Positions 9,028 to 18,020 of a stretch of 64,000 nucleotides of DNA are shown piece by piece. Position 1 is the stretch's first letter. The number at the start of each line of letters is the position of its first letter. The position numbers and the translations under genes were made by a program. The notes under the pieces were generated by a model. The model had not been told where the DNA came from, did no database searches, and worked only from the letters and a program-made list of their open reading frames with translations. The DNA lies in contig JAUSJA010000034.1 in assembly GCA_030647905.1 (NCBI GenBank), positions 62,001 to 126,000 on the forward strand. Direction: 5' to 3'. Origin of the DNA: Gemmatimonadaceae bacterium (GTDB taxonomy: Bacteria > Gemmatimonadota > Gemmatimonadetes > Gemmatimonadales > Gemmatimonadaceae).

Positions 9028-10176
9028 ATGGAGAATCCCATCATCGTGAAAGTCCGAAGGAGAGTCTGGGCCGTCCTCGCTGTCGGTCTGATTGCGATGG
9101 TCGCTCTGTCTCCGACCGCCTGCTATCTGAGCAGGGGAGCGTGGGAGGAGGGGAAGATTCTCGCGCGACGCCAGCCAATAGCCGAGCTCGTGGCGGACAG
9201 GCGGACTGATTCCCTCGTTCGCCGGAAGCTCGCGATCGTCCTCGAAGCGCGGCAGTTTGCACAGGATTCCATTCGGCTCCGGACGAGGAAGAGCTTCACC
9301 ACCTACTCGAAGCTGGATCGCGACACGCTCGTGCTCGTTCTCTCGGCCGCGTACCGCGACCGGCTCGAGCTGTACACGTGGTGGTTTCCCATTGTGGGCC
9401 GCGTCCCGTACAAGGGGTTCTTCGACTTTGGCAATGCCAGGCGGGCGGCGAAATCGTACTACGACGATGGCTATGATGTCGCGCTCAGGCCGTCTGCCGC
9501 CTTCAGCACGCTCGGGTTCTTCAACGATCCTCTGACGAGCACGACATTGGCGAGAGACACGCTCGACCTCGTCAACACCGTGATTCACGAGGTGACCCAC
9601 AACACGTTCTACGCGCCCGGCGAGGCGGCCTTCAACGAATCGTTTGCCAGCTTCGCGGGTGCACGTGGGGCGGCCGCGTTCTTTCGCTCGAGGGGGCAGC
9701 CAGAGGCCGCGACGCGCGTGGATGCGGAGTGGGAGGACGAGAAGCTGCTCGGCGATTTCTGGACGCGTCTCGTGAAATCCATCGACTCGGCCTACGCCCG
9801 CCATCCGGAGAGCAAGGAGGCGAGAATCGCCGCCCGTGACACTGTCTACGTGAGAGCGAGGCAGGCTCTCGTCAGCGAGATAGGGCCTCAGCTCAGAACC
9901 ATCGGTCCTTTCTACGTGCAGCGCGTTCCGCTCGACAACGCATCCCTTCTCGCTCGACGGGTGTATGCGAAGGACCTCGACCTGTTCGACCAGGTGTACG
10001 CGCGGGAAGGCGCGAACCTGAAACGCACCATCGGCCGGATCATTGCTCTGGCGAAGTCGGACAAGCAAGATCCTTACGCCGCGCTCAGGCGCTGGCTCGG
10101 ACTGCCCGGCCAAGCGTCACTCCGCTACGGCCAGAGGGCTCACCAACCTATTCACCGCTCGGATGCGCGCCGATGA
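9028..10176 (+). CDS. Putative zinc aminopeptidase (Aminopep / COG4324 family)
   Basis: 382-aa predicted membrane-anchored metallopeptidase. An N-terminal hydrophobic segment (about 14-32) precedes the domain and ends in ACYL, which could be a lipoprotein site. The HEVTH motif at 187-191 and the downstream FNESFASF (Glu204) supply the expected zinc ligands of a gluzincin-like enzyme; the phrase GRVPYKGFF is characteristic of this family. Family proteins are annotated as aminopeptidases; substrate not known. It follows a terminator, so it has its own transcript, and is convergent with the helicase (1 base apart). Confidence 0.85.
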   Translation: MENPIIVKVRRRVWAVLAVGLIAMVALSPTACYLSRGAWEEGKILARRQPIAELVADRRTDSLVRRKLAIVLEARQFAQDSIRLRTRKSFTTYSKLDRDTLVLVLSAAYRDRLELYTWWFPIVGRVPYKGFFDFGNARRAAKSYYDDGYDVALRPSAAFSTLGFFNDPLTSTTLARDTLDLVNTVIHEVTHNTFYAPGEAAFNESFASFAGARGAAAFFRSRGQPEAATRVDAEWEDEKLLGDFWTRLVKSIDSAYARHPESKEARIAARDTVYVRARQALVSEIGPQLRTIGPFYVQRVPLDNASLLARRVYAKDLDLFDQVYAREGANLKRTIGRIIALAKSDKQDPYAALRRWLGLPGQASLRYGQRAHQPIHRSDARR

Positions 10177-10177
10177 G

Positions 10178-12262
10178 CTAGCCTCCGAACCGCCCTCTCA
10201 AGAGCGCACGAAGATCCACCATGGGCACCGCCGGCGCTTCCGCCGGCTTCTGCACCTCCTGAGCTCCAAGCGCAATCCGCTCCATCCTGTCCCGCACGCC
10301 CCGGTCAATGAACCTCGACAGCTGGTCGAGCGAGTACTCCGACCCGCGCCGGGTCGAATACGCGTTGAGCGGGTACGTCACACTGAGATAGTTCTTCGCG
10401 CGGGTCATTGCGACATACATCAGGCGGCGCTCTTCATCAGTCTCTTCGTCGCTGCCGAGGCAGCGTGCGGAAGGGAACCAGCCATCCACCGCCCAGATCA
10501 GGAACACTGCGTCCCACTCCTTCCCCTTGGCGGAGTGAGCGGTGCTGAGAACGAGGCAGTCGTCGTCTTCATTTCCAGCGGCTCCAGCCAGGTCCTGCGT
10601 CGCCTGAGGCGGCTCCAAGGCAAGCGCCGAAAGAAATGTCGCGCGGTCCGGGTAGCCGGCTGCGATCTGCTGGAGCTGATCGAGGTCGGAGAGGCGGGGC
10701 TCGGTCTTGTCGTAGCGCTCGCGGAGGATGTTGTCGTATAACATGCGCACCCGCGCGATCTCGGCGGCTACGATCGCCTCATCGGCAGGTTTGCCGGAGC
10801 GGAGCTCTTCCAGAAGCGCCACCAGCGCCGAGTGCGCCGCCCGTGCCCTCGGCGGTGGCACGTATCTCCCGAACGCAGCCGACTCCCACGCCGCGCTCGC
10901 CATTGTGTCAATCGCCGAGCGCGCGGTCGCATCGCCGATCCCCGGAAGAAGCAGCAGGATGCGGTACCAGCTCACCTCATCGCGCGGGTTTTCCAGTATC
11001 CGCAGGAAAGCGAGCACATCCTTCACGTGTGCGGCTTCGAGAAACTTGAGGCCGCCCCACTTCTCGAACGGGATCTTGCGATTGGTCAGTTCGATCTCGA
11101 GATCGGCGGACATGTAGCCGGCGCGGAAGAGCACCGCTATCTCTCTCAGCGGAATTCCCTCCTCGTGCAGCTCGAGGATGCGGTCCACCACGAACTGTGT
11201 CTGCTGCTGCTCGTCCTGGGCGGCGACGAGCCACGGCGGCTCCCCGCCTGTTCTCTCGGTCCACAGATTCTTGGTGAACCTCTCCGTGGCGCGGGAGATC
11301 AACGTATTCGTCACCTCGAGGATCGGAGGCGTCGAGCGGTAATTCTGCTCCAGCGTCACGACCGTCGCGCCCTCGAACTGCTGAGGAAATCCGAGGATGT
11401 TGCGGAAGTTGGCGCCGCGGAACGAGTAAATGCTCTGCGCGTCGTCGCCGACAACGGTGATGTTGTTGTGCGCACGGCACATTCCGCGGAGAATGCGGGC
11501 CTGGAGTACGTTCGTGTCCTGATACTCGTCCACCAGTACGTGATCGTAGAGCCCGGAAATTTTCGTGGCCAGCTCCGGCGACGCCTCGAGCATCAGTGCC
11601 CAGAAGAGGAGGAGATCGTCGTAGTCCACGAGATTCCGTGCCTGCTTTCGCGCGGTGTAGTCGCCGAAGATCTTCGTGAAGTCCTCGAGATAATCCGTGA
11701 ACTGGGGATAATCGTCGCGGACGATGTCCTCGATCGAGATGCCGGTGTTGATGTGGCGCGAGTAGACGTAGTGAAGCGTCTCCTTTTTCGGGAAGCGCTT
11801 CGATTTCTGCGCGTAGCCGAGCTGCGACCGGGAGAGCTGCATAAGATCGGCGGAATCTCCCTGGTCCATGATCGTAAAGTCCTTCGCGAGTCCGGCCGCG
11901 GCGCCAAAGCGGCGCAGCAGGCGGTGCGCGGTGGCGTGAAAGGTCCCGCCGTGCACCTTCTTGCTCGTCGCACCGACAAGCCGCTCGGCGCGCGTGAGCA
12001 TTTCCTGCGCGGCGCGGCGCGTGAAAGTGAGGAGAAGGATTCTGTCCGGGCGGACACCACGCTTGATCAGGTGGGCAACGCGATAGACGAGCGTTCTCGT
12101 TTTGCCTGTGCCGGCGCCGGCGATGATGAGGAGGGGGCCGTCGGGGTGGGTGGCAGCGGCAGCCTGCTCGGGGTTCAGATCGGCCGCGATATCCCTTGGA
12201 TTGTCAGGCGCGACGACGCGCTCGCGTGCAGGATAGACGCGAGGGACCGGTGCTTCACTCAT
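10178..12262 (-). CDS. UvrD/PcrA-type ATP-dependent DNA helicase
   Basis: Superfamily 1A 3'-5' DNA helicase, 694 aa. Motif I AGAGTGKT, motif Ia LLTFTRRAAQEM, motif II VDEYQDTN, motif III VGDDAQSIYSFRGA, motif IV QNYRST, motif V LSTAHSAKGKEWD and motif VI VAMTRAKNYL are all visible in order. The Q-motif LNPEQAAA precedes. Start ATG 12262 gives MSEAPVPRVYP; an in-frame extension to 12337 is unlikely. The C-terminal tail is shorter than in UvrD. It lies downstream of lipB on the same strand but about 200 bases away, separated by the antitoxin relic, so probably separately transcribed. Role in repair or replication restart by family. Confidence 0.93.
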   Translation of the reverse strand: MSEAPVPRVYPARERVVAPDNPRDIAADLNPEQAAAATHPDGPLLIIAGAGTGKTRTLVYRVAHLIKRGVRPDRILLLTFTRRAAQEMLTRAERLVGATSKKVHGGTFHATAHRLLRRFGAAAGLAKDFTIMDQGDSADLMQLSRSQLGYAQKSKRFPKKETLHYVYSRHINTGISIEDIVRDDYPQFTDYLEDFTKIFGDYTARKQARNLVDYDDLLLFWALMLEASPELATKISGLYDHVLVDEYQDTNVLQARILRGMCRAHNNITVVGDDAQSIYSFRGANFRNILGFPQQFEGATVVTLEQNYRSTPPILEVTNTLISRATERFTKNLWTERTGGEPPWLVAAQDEQQQTQFVVDRILELHEEGIPLREIAVLFRAGYMSADLEIELTNRKIPFEKWGGLKFLEAAHVKDVLAFLRILENPRDEVSWYRILLLLPGIGDATARSAIDTMASAAWESAAFGRYVPPPRARAAHSALVALLEELRSGKPADEAIVAAEIARVRMLYDNILRERYDKTEPRLSDLDQLQQIAAGYPDRATFLSALALEPPQATQDLAGAAGNEDDDCLVLSTAHSAKGKEWDAVFLIWAVDGWFPSARCLGSDEETDEERRLMYVAMTRAKNYLSVTYPLNAYSTRRGSEYSLDQLSRFIDRGVRDRMERIALGAQEVQKPAEAPAVPMVDLRALLRGRFGG

Positions 12263-12346
12263 CGGTCGTAATATAGGCGGGGTGACCGAAAAGGGGCCGA
12301 AAGAGGGCAGTTGCCCGGTACCCGTTCCCCGGCACAACGAGCCGTC

Positions 12347-12375
12347 TTGACGTCATAACGCTATAGCGCCATACT
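12347..12375 (+). promoter_or_regulatory. Sigma-70-like promoter with palindromic spacer
   Basis: TTGACG (12347-12352), 17-bp spacer, CATACT (12370-12375). The spacer contains the 10-bp palindrome CGCTATAGCG (12359-12368), which would suit an autorepressing RHH protein. It stands 6 bases before the relic ORF at 12382. Confidence 0.5.
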
Positions 12376-12381
12376 GCCAAT

Positions 12382-12501
12382 ATGCCAACAGCCAAACGCG
12401 CTACCGTGTACTTCGATGAACGCCTCCATAAAGCGCTGCGACTCAAGGCCGCCGGGCGACGATCACCAATGTCGACTCAGCTCGGATGGACGTCGTGCTG
12501 A
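12382..12501 (+). pseudogene. Truncated ribbon-helix-helix antitoxin-like gene (relic)
   Basis: The ORF starts PTAKRATVYFDERLHKALRL and then KAAG, the typical N-terminal β-strand and first helix of a CopG/RHH antitoxin (usually about 70-90 aa). After residue 25 the sequence departs from the family and stops at 39 aa, with the last 39 bases overlapping the lipB 3' end on the opposite strand. The missing second helix means it should not fold as a normal dimer. No toxin ORF follows. Best read as the remains of a toxin-antitoxin or repressor gene whose 3' end was lost, leaving its promoter behind. Confidence 0.6.
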
Positions 12502-13209
12502 GCTGACCCGCACGTCGCCAGAGGGAACCTCCAACGGCACGAGCTCGAAGACGCGTCCGAGCATCGATGCGGCAATATCTCCCGCAGCATCGACAGTGCA
12601 GGGCGGCGGCTTATCCCGGAACGCCAGCTCCTTCGCGATAGACGTCATCTCTACTCCGACGATTCCGCAAGGAACGATCAGATCGAAGTACGAGAGATCC
12701 GTCGTGACGTTGAGTGCGAAGCCATGCCAGGTGACCCAGTCGCGAGTGTGAACGCCGATTGACGCGATCTTGCGGCCGCCGGTCCACACGCCGGTGTACC
12801 CCGCGCTCCGCTCTCCCGGAATCCCATATTCACCGATAGTCCTGATGAGCGCCTCTTCAACCGAGCGCAGATACCAGTGCAGATCCTTCCGGTGACGCTT
12901 GAGGTCAATGACCGGATAGCCGACGAGCTGACCGGGCCCGTGGAACGTCACGTCGCCGCCACGCTCGACCTCGAACAGCTCGACCCCTTTCGACGCAAGA
13001 AACTCAGGGCTCGAGATCATGTTCTTCTGCTTCGACGACCTGCCGAGCGTCACTACGGGCGGATGCTCCACCAGCAGAAGGACGTCCTGAGGGATTGCGC
13101 CGCTGATCCTGTCACGCGCAACGGACCTCTGAAGATCCAACGCCTCCGAATAGCCCATGCGCCCGAGACGAACGACCCATACCTCACGCGCGCCGGGCTC
13201 ACCCATCAC
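12463..13209 (-). CDS. lipB: Octanoyl-[ACP]:protein N-octanoyltransferase
   Basis: Transfers octanoyl from ACP to lipoyl domains, the first step of lipoate synthesis. 248 aa. Family motifs: RGGDVTFHGPGQLVGYPVIDL region, GRKIASIGVH (catalytic Lys) and VPCGI (catalytic Cys). Start ATG 13209, or ATG 13206 immediately after it. It follows lpd by 13 bases and closes the PDH/lipoylation run. The C-terminal tail overlaps the antitoxin relic on the other strand. Confidence 0.95.
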   Translation of the reverse strand: MMGEPGAREVWVVRLGRMGYSEALDLQRSVARDRISGAIPQDVLLLVEHPPVVTLGRSSKQKNMISSPEFLASKGVELFEVERGGDVTFHGPGQLVGYPVIDLKRHRKDLHWYLRSVEEALIRTIGEYGIPGERSAGYTGVWTGGRKIASIGVHTRDWVTWHGFALNVTTDLSYFDLIVPCGIVGVEMTSIAKELAFRDKPPPCTVDAAGDIAASMLGRVFELVPLEVPSGDVRVSSARRPSELSRHW

Positions 13210-13222
13210 AACATCGACCGCG

Positions 13223-14626
13223 TCAGGCGTGGATCACCTTGCCGAGCGAATCGAGACACGCTTCGGCAATGGCTTCAGAAAGAGTCGGGTGGGCGTGTAC
13301 GGCAAGGTCAATCTCCTCCACCGTGAACTCGTTCTCTCGTGCGACGACGATCTCGTGCAGGATCTCGGTAGCATGCGAGCCGATGATGTGTGCGCCGAGG
13401 ATCTCACCGTACTTCGAGTCGCGGATGATCTTCACGAAGCCCTCGGTCTCACCCGACGTGCGCGCGCGGCCGTTGGCGGAGAAAGGGAACTTCCCGACCT
13501 TGTAGTCGAGCTTCTTCTCCTTGCACTGCGCCTCGGTGAGTCCAACAGATGCAATTTCCGGATGGCAATACGTCGCGTTGGGAATGTTGCCGTAGTTCAC
13601 GAGGTGCGGCGTCTGTCCCGCGAGCAGCTCGGCGAGAACGACGCCTTCGCGTGAGCTCTTGTGCGCCAGCATCGGCGGGCCGGCGACGTCGCCGATGGCG
13701 TAGATGCCCTTCGTGCTCGTCTCCATCCGCTCGGTGATCCGGATGAAGCCGCGCTCGGTGAGCTGGACGCCGTTCTCCTTGAGCCCGATGTCCTCGACAT
13801 TTGGCGCGCGGCCGGTCGCGACGAGCACCTGCTCGACCTCGAGGTCCTGCTTCTTCCCGCCGGCGTCTATGGTCATGCTCACCGACGTCTTCCCGATCTT
13901 CACGTTGCCGATCTTCGCGCCGGCAATGACGTCTATCTTCCTTTTCCTGAACGCCTTCGTCAGCTCCGCCGAGCAGTCGGCGTCCTCGAGCGGAAGAATG
14001 CTTGGCGCAACATCAATCAGCGTCACCATCGTTCCGAACGCATTGAACACGTCGGCGAATTCGCACCCGACCGCGCCGGCGCCGACGATCGCCATCGTCT
14101 TCGGCGCTTTCTCGAGGACGAGCACTTCGTCCGACGACAGCACGTTCGTCTTGTTGAGCTCGAGCCCGGCCTGCGGCAGTCCCTTCACGCGCGAGCCGGT
14201 GGCGATCACCACTCCCTTCTTCGCGTCGTGTTTTTCTTCCTTGCCGTCGGCCAGCTTCACCGAGACGGAGTTCTTTCCAGCCAGCTTGGCCGTGCCCTTG
14301 ATGTGCGTGATCTTGTGCTTCCTGAAGAGGAACTCCACGCCCTTCGAGTTCTGAGTGCTCACTCCGCGCGAGCGTTTCATCGCCACGCCGTAGTCGAAGC
14401 TCGGCTCGCCGACGTTCACGCCAAACTCGGCTGCCTTCTTCACCTTCTGGGCGAGCGCAGCTGATTCGAGCAACGCCTTGGCGGGAATGCATCCCCAGAG
14501 GACGCATGTTCCACCGAGCCCCTCGCGCTCGATCACCGCGACCGACATGCCCAACTGCGCCGAGCGGATGGCGCCGACGTATCCGGCCGGTCCGCCGCCT
14601 ATGAAGATCACATCGAATGATGCCAT
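13223..14626 (-). CDS. lpd: Dihydrolipoyl dehydrogenase (E3)
   Basis: FAD/NAD flavoenzyme that reoxidises dihydrolipoyl groups of PDH E2 and GcvH. 467 aa. FAD-binding GGGPAGYVGA, redox-active disulfide Cys41/Cys46 in GGTCVLWGCIPAK (a variant of the usual GGTCLNVGCIPSK), NAD-binding GAGAVGCEFA, second FAD motif IYAIGDVAG, and the C-terminal catalytic His-Glu pair in HAHPTLSEA. It is the fourth gene of the PDH set; its start is 48 bases after pdhC, and that gap is almost wholly a heptamer tandem repeat. The only E3 gene in the window, so it probably also serves the glycine cleavage system. Confidence 0.96.
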   Translation of the reverse strand: MASFDVIFIGGGPAGYVGAIRSAQLGMSVAVIEREGLGGTCVLWGCIPAKALLESAALAQKVKKAAEFGVNVGEPSFDYGVAMKRSRGVSTQNSKGVEFLFRKHKITHIKGTAKLAGKNSVSVKLADGKEEKHDAKKGVVIATGSRVKGLPQAGLELNKTNVLSSDEVLVLEKAPKTMAIVGAGAVGCEFADVFNAFGTMVTLIDVAPSILPLEDADCSAELTKAFRKRKIDVIAGAKIGNVKIGKTSVSMTIDAGGKKQDLEVEQVLVATGRAPNVEDIGLKENGVQLTERGFIRITERMETSTKGIYAIGDVAGPPMLAHKSSREGVVLAELLAGQTPHLVNYGNIPNATYCHPEIASVGLTEAQCKEKKLDYKVGKFPFSANGRARTSGETEGFVKIIRDSKYGEILGAHIIGSHATEILHEIVVARENEFTVEEIDLAVHAHPTLSEAIAEACLDSLGKVIHA

Positions 14627-14630
14627 TTTC

Positions 14631-14677
14631 CGTTACCCGTTACCCGTTACCCGTTACCCGTTACCCGTTACCCGTTA
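14631..14677. repeat. Heptanucleotide tandem repeat (CGTTACC)6.7 between pdhC and lpd
   Basis: Six perfect copies of CGTTACC plus CGTTA. On the coding (minus) strand it reads as repeated GGTAACG, beginning in the pdhC stop codon and ending 4 bases before the lpd ATG, so it fills the pdhC-lpd spacer and takes the place of a normal ribosome-binding site. Confidence 0.95.
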
Positions 14678-15973
14678 GATCACAAGCAGAAGCGGATTCT
14701 CGAACAGCCGCTTCACCGACTGGAGGAACCTGGCGCCGGTCGCACCATCTATCACCCGGTGATCGCAGCTCATCGTGACGCGCATTCTTTGCCTCACGAC
14801 GACCTGTCCGTCCACCACGACCGGCTTTGCTTCGACACCGCCGATGGCGAGGATGCCGGCTTCGGGCGGATTGATGATCGCCGTGAACTGGTCAATGCCG
14901 AGCATGCCGAGGTTGGAGACGGAGAACGTCGAGCCGGTGTACTGCGCCGGCATGAGCTTCCGCGCGCGGGCGAGCCCGGCGAGCTGCTTTGCTTCGGCCG
15001 AGATCTGTCCGATGGATTTGCGATCCGCATCGAAGATCACCGGTGTGATGAGCCCTTCCGGGATCGCGACCGCCATCGCCACGTGCACGCGGTTGAAGTG
15101 GCGAACGTGGTCGCCCATCCAGTGCGCGTTGATCTCCGGGTGATCGGAGAGCGCGTTTGCGACGGCTTTGATGACGATGTCGTTGAAGCTGATCTTGTAA
15201 TCGTCGCCCAGCTCCTTGAGCTGCGCGCGCATGTCGGCCGCCCTCTCCGCATCCCACTCGGCCGTGAGATAGAACGTTGGCACGGGACCGATGGATTCGG
15301 CGAGCCGGCGTGCGATCGTTTTCCGGATCTGCGTGAGCGGAATGTCCTGGTAGTCGCCTTCGCGCGTGATGAATCGCGGAGCGGCTTGGGGTGCGGCGGC
15401 AGCGGCGCGCACGGGGCCCGCGGCAACGGCTGTCTCGACATCCTTCTTGATGATGCGACCGCCAGGGCCGGAGCCGCGAACGTTCGACAGCTCGACGCCG
15501 CGCTCGGAGGCGAGGCGCCGCGCGAGCGGTGAAGAGCGGGGACGGGAAGAAGAGGACGCAAAGGGAGCAGAGATCACAGAGATTGGAACCGCTCCGAACC
15601 CGGATGTGCGCGTCGGTGGCGGCGGAGGCGCGGGCACCTGCGATGGGGCGTCTGTCGCAGCCGGCGCCGTTGCCGGCGCTTCCGGCGACGGCTTTGGAGC
15701 AGCCGCGCTCGCTATGATCGCGTCAATGTTCTCGTCGGGTCCAGCGATGACGGCGAGCAGCGTTCCCACCGGCGACGAATCGCCCTCGTTGGCGATGCGC
15801 TTCCGTATTACCCCATCGCTGCGGGCAACCAGCTCCATCACCGCCTTGTCGGTCTCGACCTCGGCGAGGACGTCGCCCGATTTCACGGCGTCGCCTTCGT
15901 TCTTGAGCCATTTGACGAGGCGCCCTTCCTCCATCGTCGGAGAGAGCGCCTCCATCACAACGTTCGTCGCCAT
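14675..15973 (-). CDS. pdhC: Pyruvate dehydrogenase E2, dihydrolipoamide acetyltransferase
   Basis: Core acyltransferase of the PDH complex, 432 aa. One N-terminal lipoyl domain with lipoylated Lys43 in EVETDKAVMEL; a Pro/Ala-rich linker (about 88-145); a peripheral-subunit-binding domain (SPLARRLASERGVELSNVRGSG); then the catalytic domain with the active-site motif DHRVIDGATGARFL. A single lipoyl domain is the usual arrangement for this E2 type. Start ATG 15973 is 6 bases after pdhB. Confidence 0.95.
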   Translation of the reverse strand: MATNVVMEALSPTMEEGRLVKWLKNEGDAVKSGDVLAEVETDKAVMELVARSDGVIRKRIANEGDSSPVGTLLAVIAGPDENIDAIIASAAAPKPSPEAPATAPAATDAPSQVPAPPPPPTRTSGFGAVPISVISAPFASSSSRPRSSPLARRLASERGVELSNVRGSGPGGRIIKKDVETAVAAGPVRAAAAAPQAAPRFITREGDYQDIPLTQIRKTIARRLAESIGPVPTFYLTAEWDAERAADMRAQLKELGDDYKISFNDIVIKAVANALSDHPEINAHWMGDHVRHFNRVHVAMAVAIPEGLITPVIFDADRKSIGQISAEAKQLAGLARARKLMPAQYTGSTFSVSNLGMLGIDQFTAIINPPEAGILAIGGVEAKPVVVDGQVVVRQRMRVTMSCDHRVIDGATGARFLQSVKRLFENPLLLVI

Positions 15974-15979
15974 AGATCG

Positions 15980-16960
15980 TTAGCCGAGGTACATGACTTT
16001 TCTGATGGCCGCGATCGCCTTGGGGGCGTCGGCCTTCGCGAGCCTTTCCAGATTCTTCGCGTACGGCATGGGTACGTCTGCCTGGTGGACGCGGAGAACG
16101 GGCGCGTCGAGATCGTCGAAGCACTCTCTCTGAATGAAATCCACCACCTGCGCGCCAATGCCGCAGATCTCCCAGCCTTCCTCGAGAACGACCGCGCGAT
16201 TCGTCTTGCTCACCGACGTCGCGATGGCTTCGACGTCCATCGGTCTCACCGTGCGGAGATCCACCACGTCCACCTTGATGTTCTCCTTCGCCAATGTGTC
16301 GGCCACCTGCATCGCCACCAGCGCCATCCTGCCGTGCGCGATGATCGAGCAGTCGCCGCCTTCGCGCTTCAGCTCGGCCTTTCCAATCGGGATGACGAGC
16401 TCACCGTCGGGCACTTCGCCCTTGGTGTTGTAGAGCATCTCGCCTTCGAGGAAAACAACCGGGTTGTCGTCACGGATGGCCGCCTTGAGCAGTCCCTTCG
16501 CGTCAGCGGGCGTTCCCGGGCAGATGACCTTGAGTCCGGGAATGTGCGCGAGCCAGCTCTCCCACGCCTGCGAATGCTGCGCGGAAAGCTGCAGCGCGGA
16601 TCCGTTGGGGCCGCGGAATACCATCGGCATGGGAAACTGGCCGCCCGACATGTACAGCATCTTGGCGGCCGCGTTCACGACCTGGTCGAGCGCAAGCAGC
16701 GCGAAGTTCCACGTCATGAACTCGATGATCGGCCTCAAGCCGACCATCGCCGCGCCGACACCGATGCCGGCGAAGCCGAGCTCGGTGATCGGAGTGTCCA
16801 CGATGCGCATCGGTCCGAACTCGTCGAGCAGACCCTTGGAGACCTTGTATGCGCCGTTGTACTGCGCAACTTCCTCGCCCATCAGGAAGACACGCTCGTC
16901 GCGGCTAAGCTCTTCGCGGAGCGCCTGCGTCAGCGCCTCGCGGTAGGTAAGTACGGCCAT
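15980..16960 (-). CDS. pdhB: Pyruvate dehydrogenase E1 beta subunit
   Basis: β chain of the α2β2 E1 component, 326 aa. Starts MAVLTYREALTQALREEL and contains the MGEEVAQYNGAYKVSKGL stretch, the FMTWNFALLALDQVVNAAAK region and EGWEICGIGAQV near the C-terminus. Start ATG 16960 is one base after the pdhA stop; upstream in-frame codons lie inside pdhA and are rejected. Closely linked to pdhC (6 bases). Confidence 0.95.
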   Translation of the reverse strand: MAVLTYREALTQALREELSRDERVFLMGEEVAQYNGAYKVSKGLLDEFGPMRIVDTPITELGFAGIGVGAAMVGLRPIIEFMTWNFALLALDQVVNAAAKMLYMSGGQFPMPMVFRGPNGSALQLSAQHSQAWESWLAHIPGLKVICPGTPADAKGLLKAAIRDDNPVVFLEGEMLYNTKGEVPDGELVIPIGKAELKREGGDCSIIAHGRMALVAMQVADTLAKENIKVDVVDLRTVRPMDVEAIATSVSKTNRAVVLEEGWEICGIGAQVVDFIQRECFDDLDAPVLRVHQADVPMPYAKNLERLAKADAPKAIAAIRKVMYLG

Positions 16961-16961
16961 C

Positions 16962-18020
16962 TCAGCTCGTGGTGTCGACGAGAACGTCGGCGTAAAGGTC
17001 TTCCGGTGAAGGCTCGGGACTGGCTTCGGCGAAGTCCCACGCGTCCTGGCAGATTGCCTTGAGCTCCTCGTCCAGCTTCGAGAATTCGCCGTCCGAAAGC
17101 TGCCCGGCGACGCGCATGATGTCATGCAGCACGACGATCGGGTCTCGCTTCATGCTCTCCTCCAGCTCTTCCTTCGAGCGATACGTGCCGCTGGCCGCGT
17201 CGGACATGGAGTGACCCATGAAGCGGAACGTGCGCATCTCGATGAGCGTTGGCTTGCTCTCCTTGCGCGCCAGCTCCACGGCGCGTCCGATCGCGTCGCG
17301 CACGGCGAAGATGTCCTGGGCGTCAACCGACTCACCGGGCATTCTGTACGCGGCGGCGCGGACGTGAACGTCCTCGTTCGCGGTGGAGCGCGAGATCGCG
17401 GTGCCCATGCCGTAGCGGTTGTTCTCGATCACGAAAACGGCGGGAAGATTCCACAGCGCAGCCATGTTCAGCGCTTCGTGGAACGAGCCGATGTTCACCG
17501 CCGCCTCGCCGAAGAAGCAGACGCATACCTGGTCACCCTTGCGGTACTTGATGGCCCACGCGACTCCGGCTGCGAGCGGGACGTGCGCGCCGACGATGCC
17601 GTGTCCGCCGAGGAATCCGAGGCTCTTATCGAAGAGGTGCATCGAACCGCCCTTGCCGTGCGAGCAGCCGTCCCTGCGTCCAAACAGCTCGGCCATGACG
17701 GAGCGCGGCTTCATTCCACGCGCCAGCGCCTGCCCGTGATCGCGATAGGACGTCACCACGTAATCGTCGGGGCGAAGCACTGACATCGTGCCGGTGGAGA
17801 TCGCCTCCTGCCCGATGTAGAGGTGGCAGAATCCGCCGATCTTGCCGAGGGCGTACGCTTCGGCGGCCCGCTCCTCGAACCGGCGCTGCAGCAACATCGA
17901 GCGGAGCAGCTCCTTTCGGAACGCCGCCTCGTCGGTGGCGGCAGACGCCGCCTTGTTCTCTTCGTCAGCCATTACCTGCCTGGATTTGCGAGTCTGTTCG
18001 CGGCGAATGGTTTCGGTCAT
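16962..18020 (-). CDS. pdhA: Pyruvate dehydrogenase E1 alpha subunit
   Basis: TPP-dependent decarboxylase α chain, 352 aa. Family features: GFCHLYIGQEA, SYRDHG, the GSMHLF loop, ENNRYGMG and the phosphorylation-loop-like YRMPGESVDAQD region. The ATG at 18020 overlaps the lipA stop (ATGA), which supports this start over an internal ATG at 17972. Odd: the TPP/Mg motif that is normally GDG...NN reads GEA at residues 171-173 with NN at 200-201, so the Mg-coordinating Asp is replaced by Glu and the following Gly by Ala. The rest of the gene is intact and its partners are adjacent, so loss of function is not obvious. Confidence 0.93.
   Translation of the reverse strand: MTETIRREQTRKSRQVMADEENKAASAATDEAAFRKELLRSMLLQRRFEERAAEAYALGKIGGFCHLYIGQEAISTGTMSVLRPDDYVVTSYRDHGQALARGMKPRSVMAELFGRRDGCSHGKGGSMHLFDKSLGFLGGHGIVGAHVPLAAGVAWAIKYRKGDQVCVCFFGEAAVNIGSFHEALNMAALWNLPAVFVIENNRYGMGTAISRSTANEDVHVRAAAYRMPGESVDAQDIFAVRDAIGRAVELARKESKPTLIEMRTFRFMGHSMSDAASGTYRSKEELEESMKRDPIVVLHDIMRVAGQLSDGEFSKLDEELKAICQDAWDFAEASPEPSPEDLYADVLVDTTS

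Noticed and set aside
8617-10113. 498-aa frame antisense to the aminopeptidase gene
   Set aside because: The plus strand holds the HEVTH zinc site; this frame shows no domain.
10832-12271. 479-aa frame antisense to the UvrD-type helicase
   Set aside because: Helicase motifs I-VI are complete on the other strand; this frame has none.
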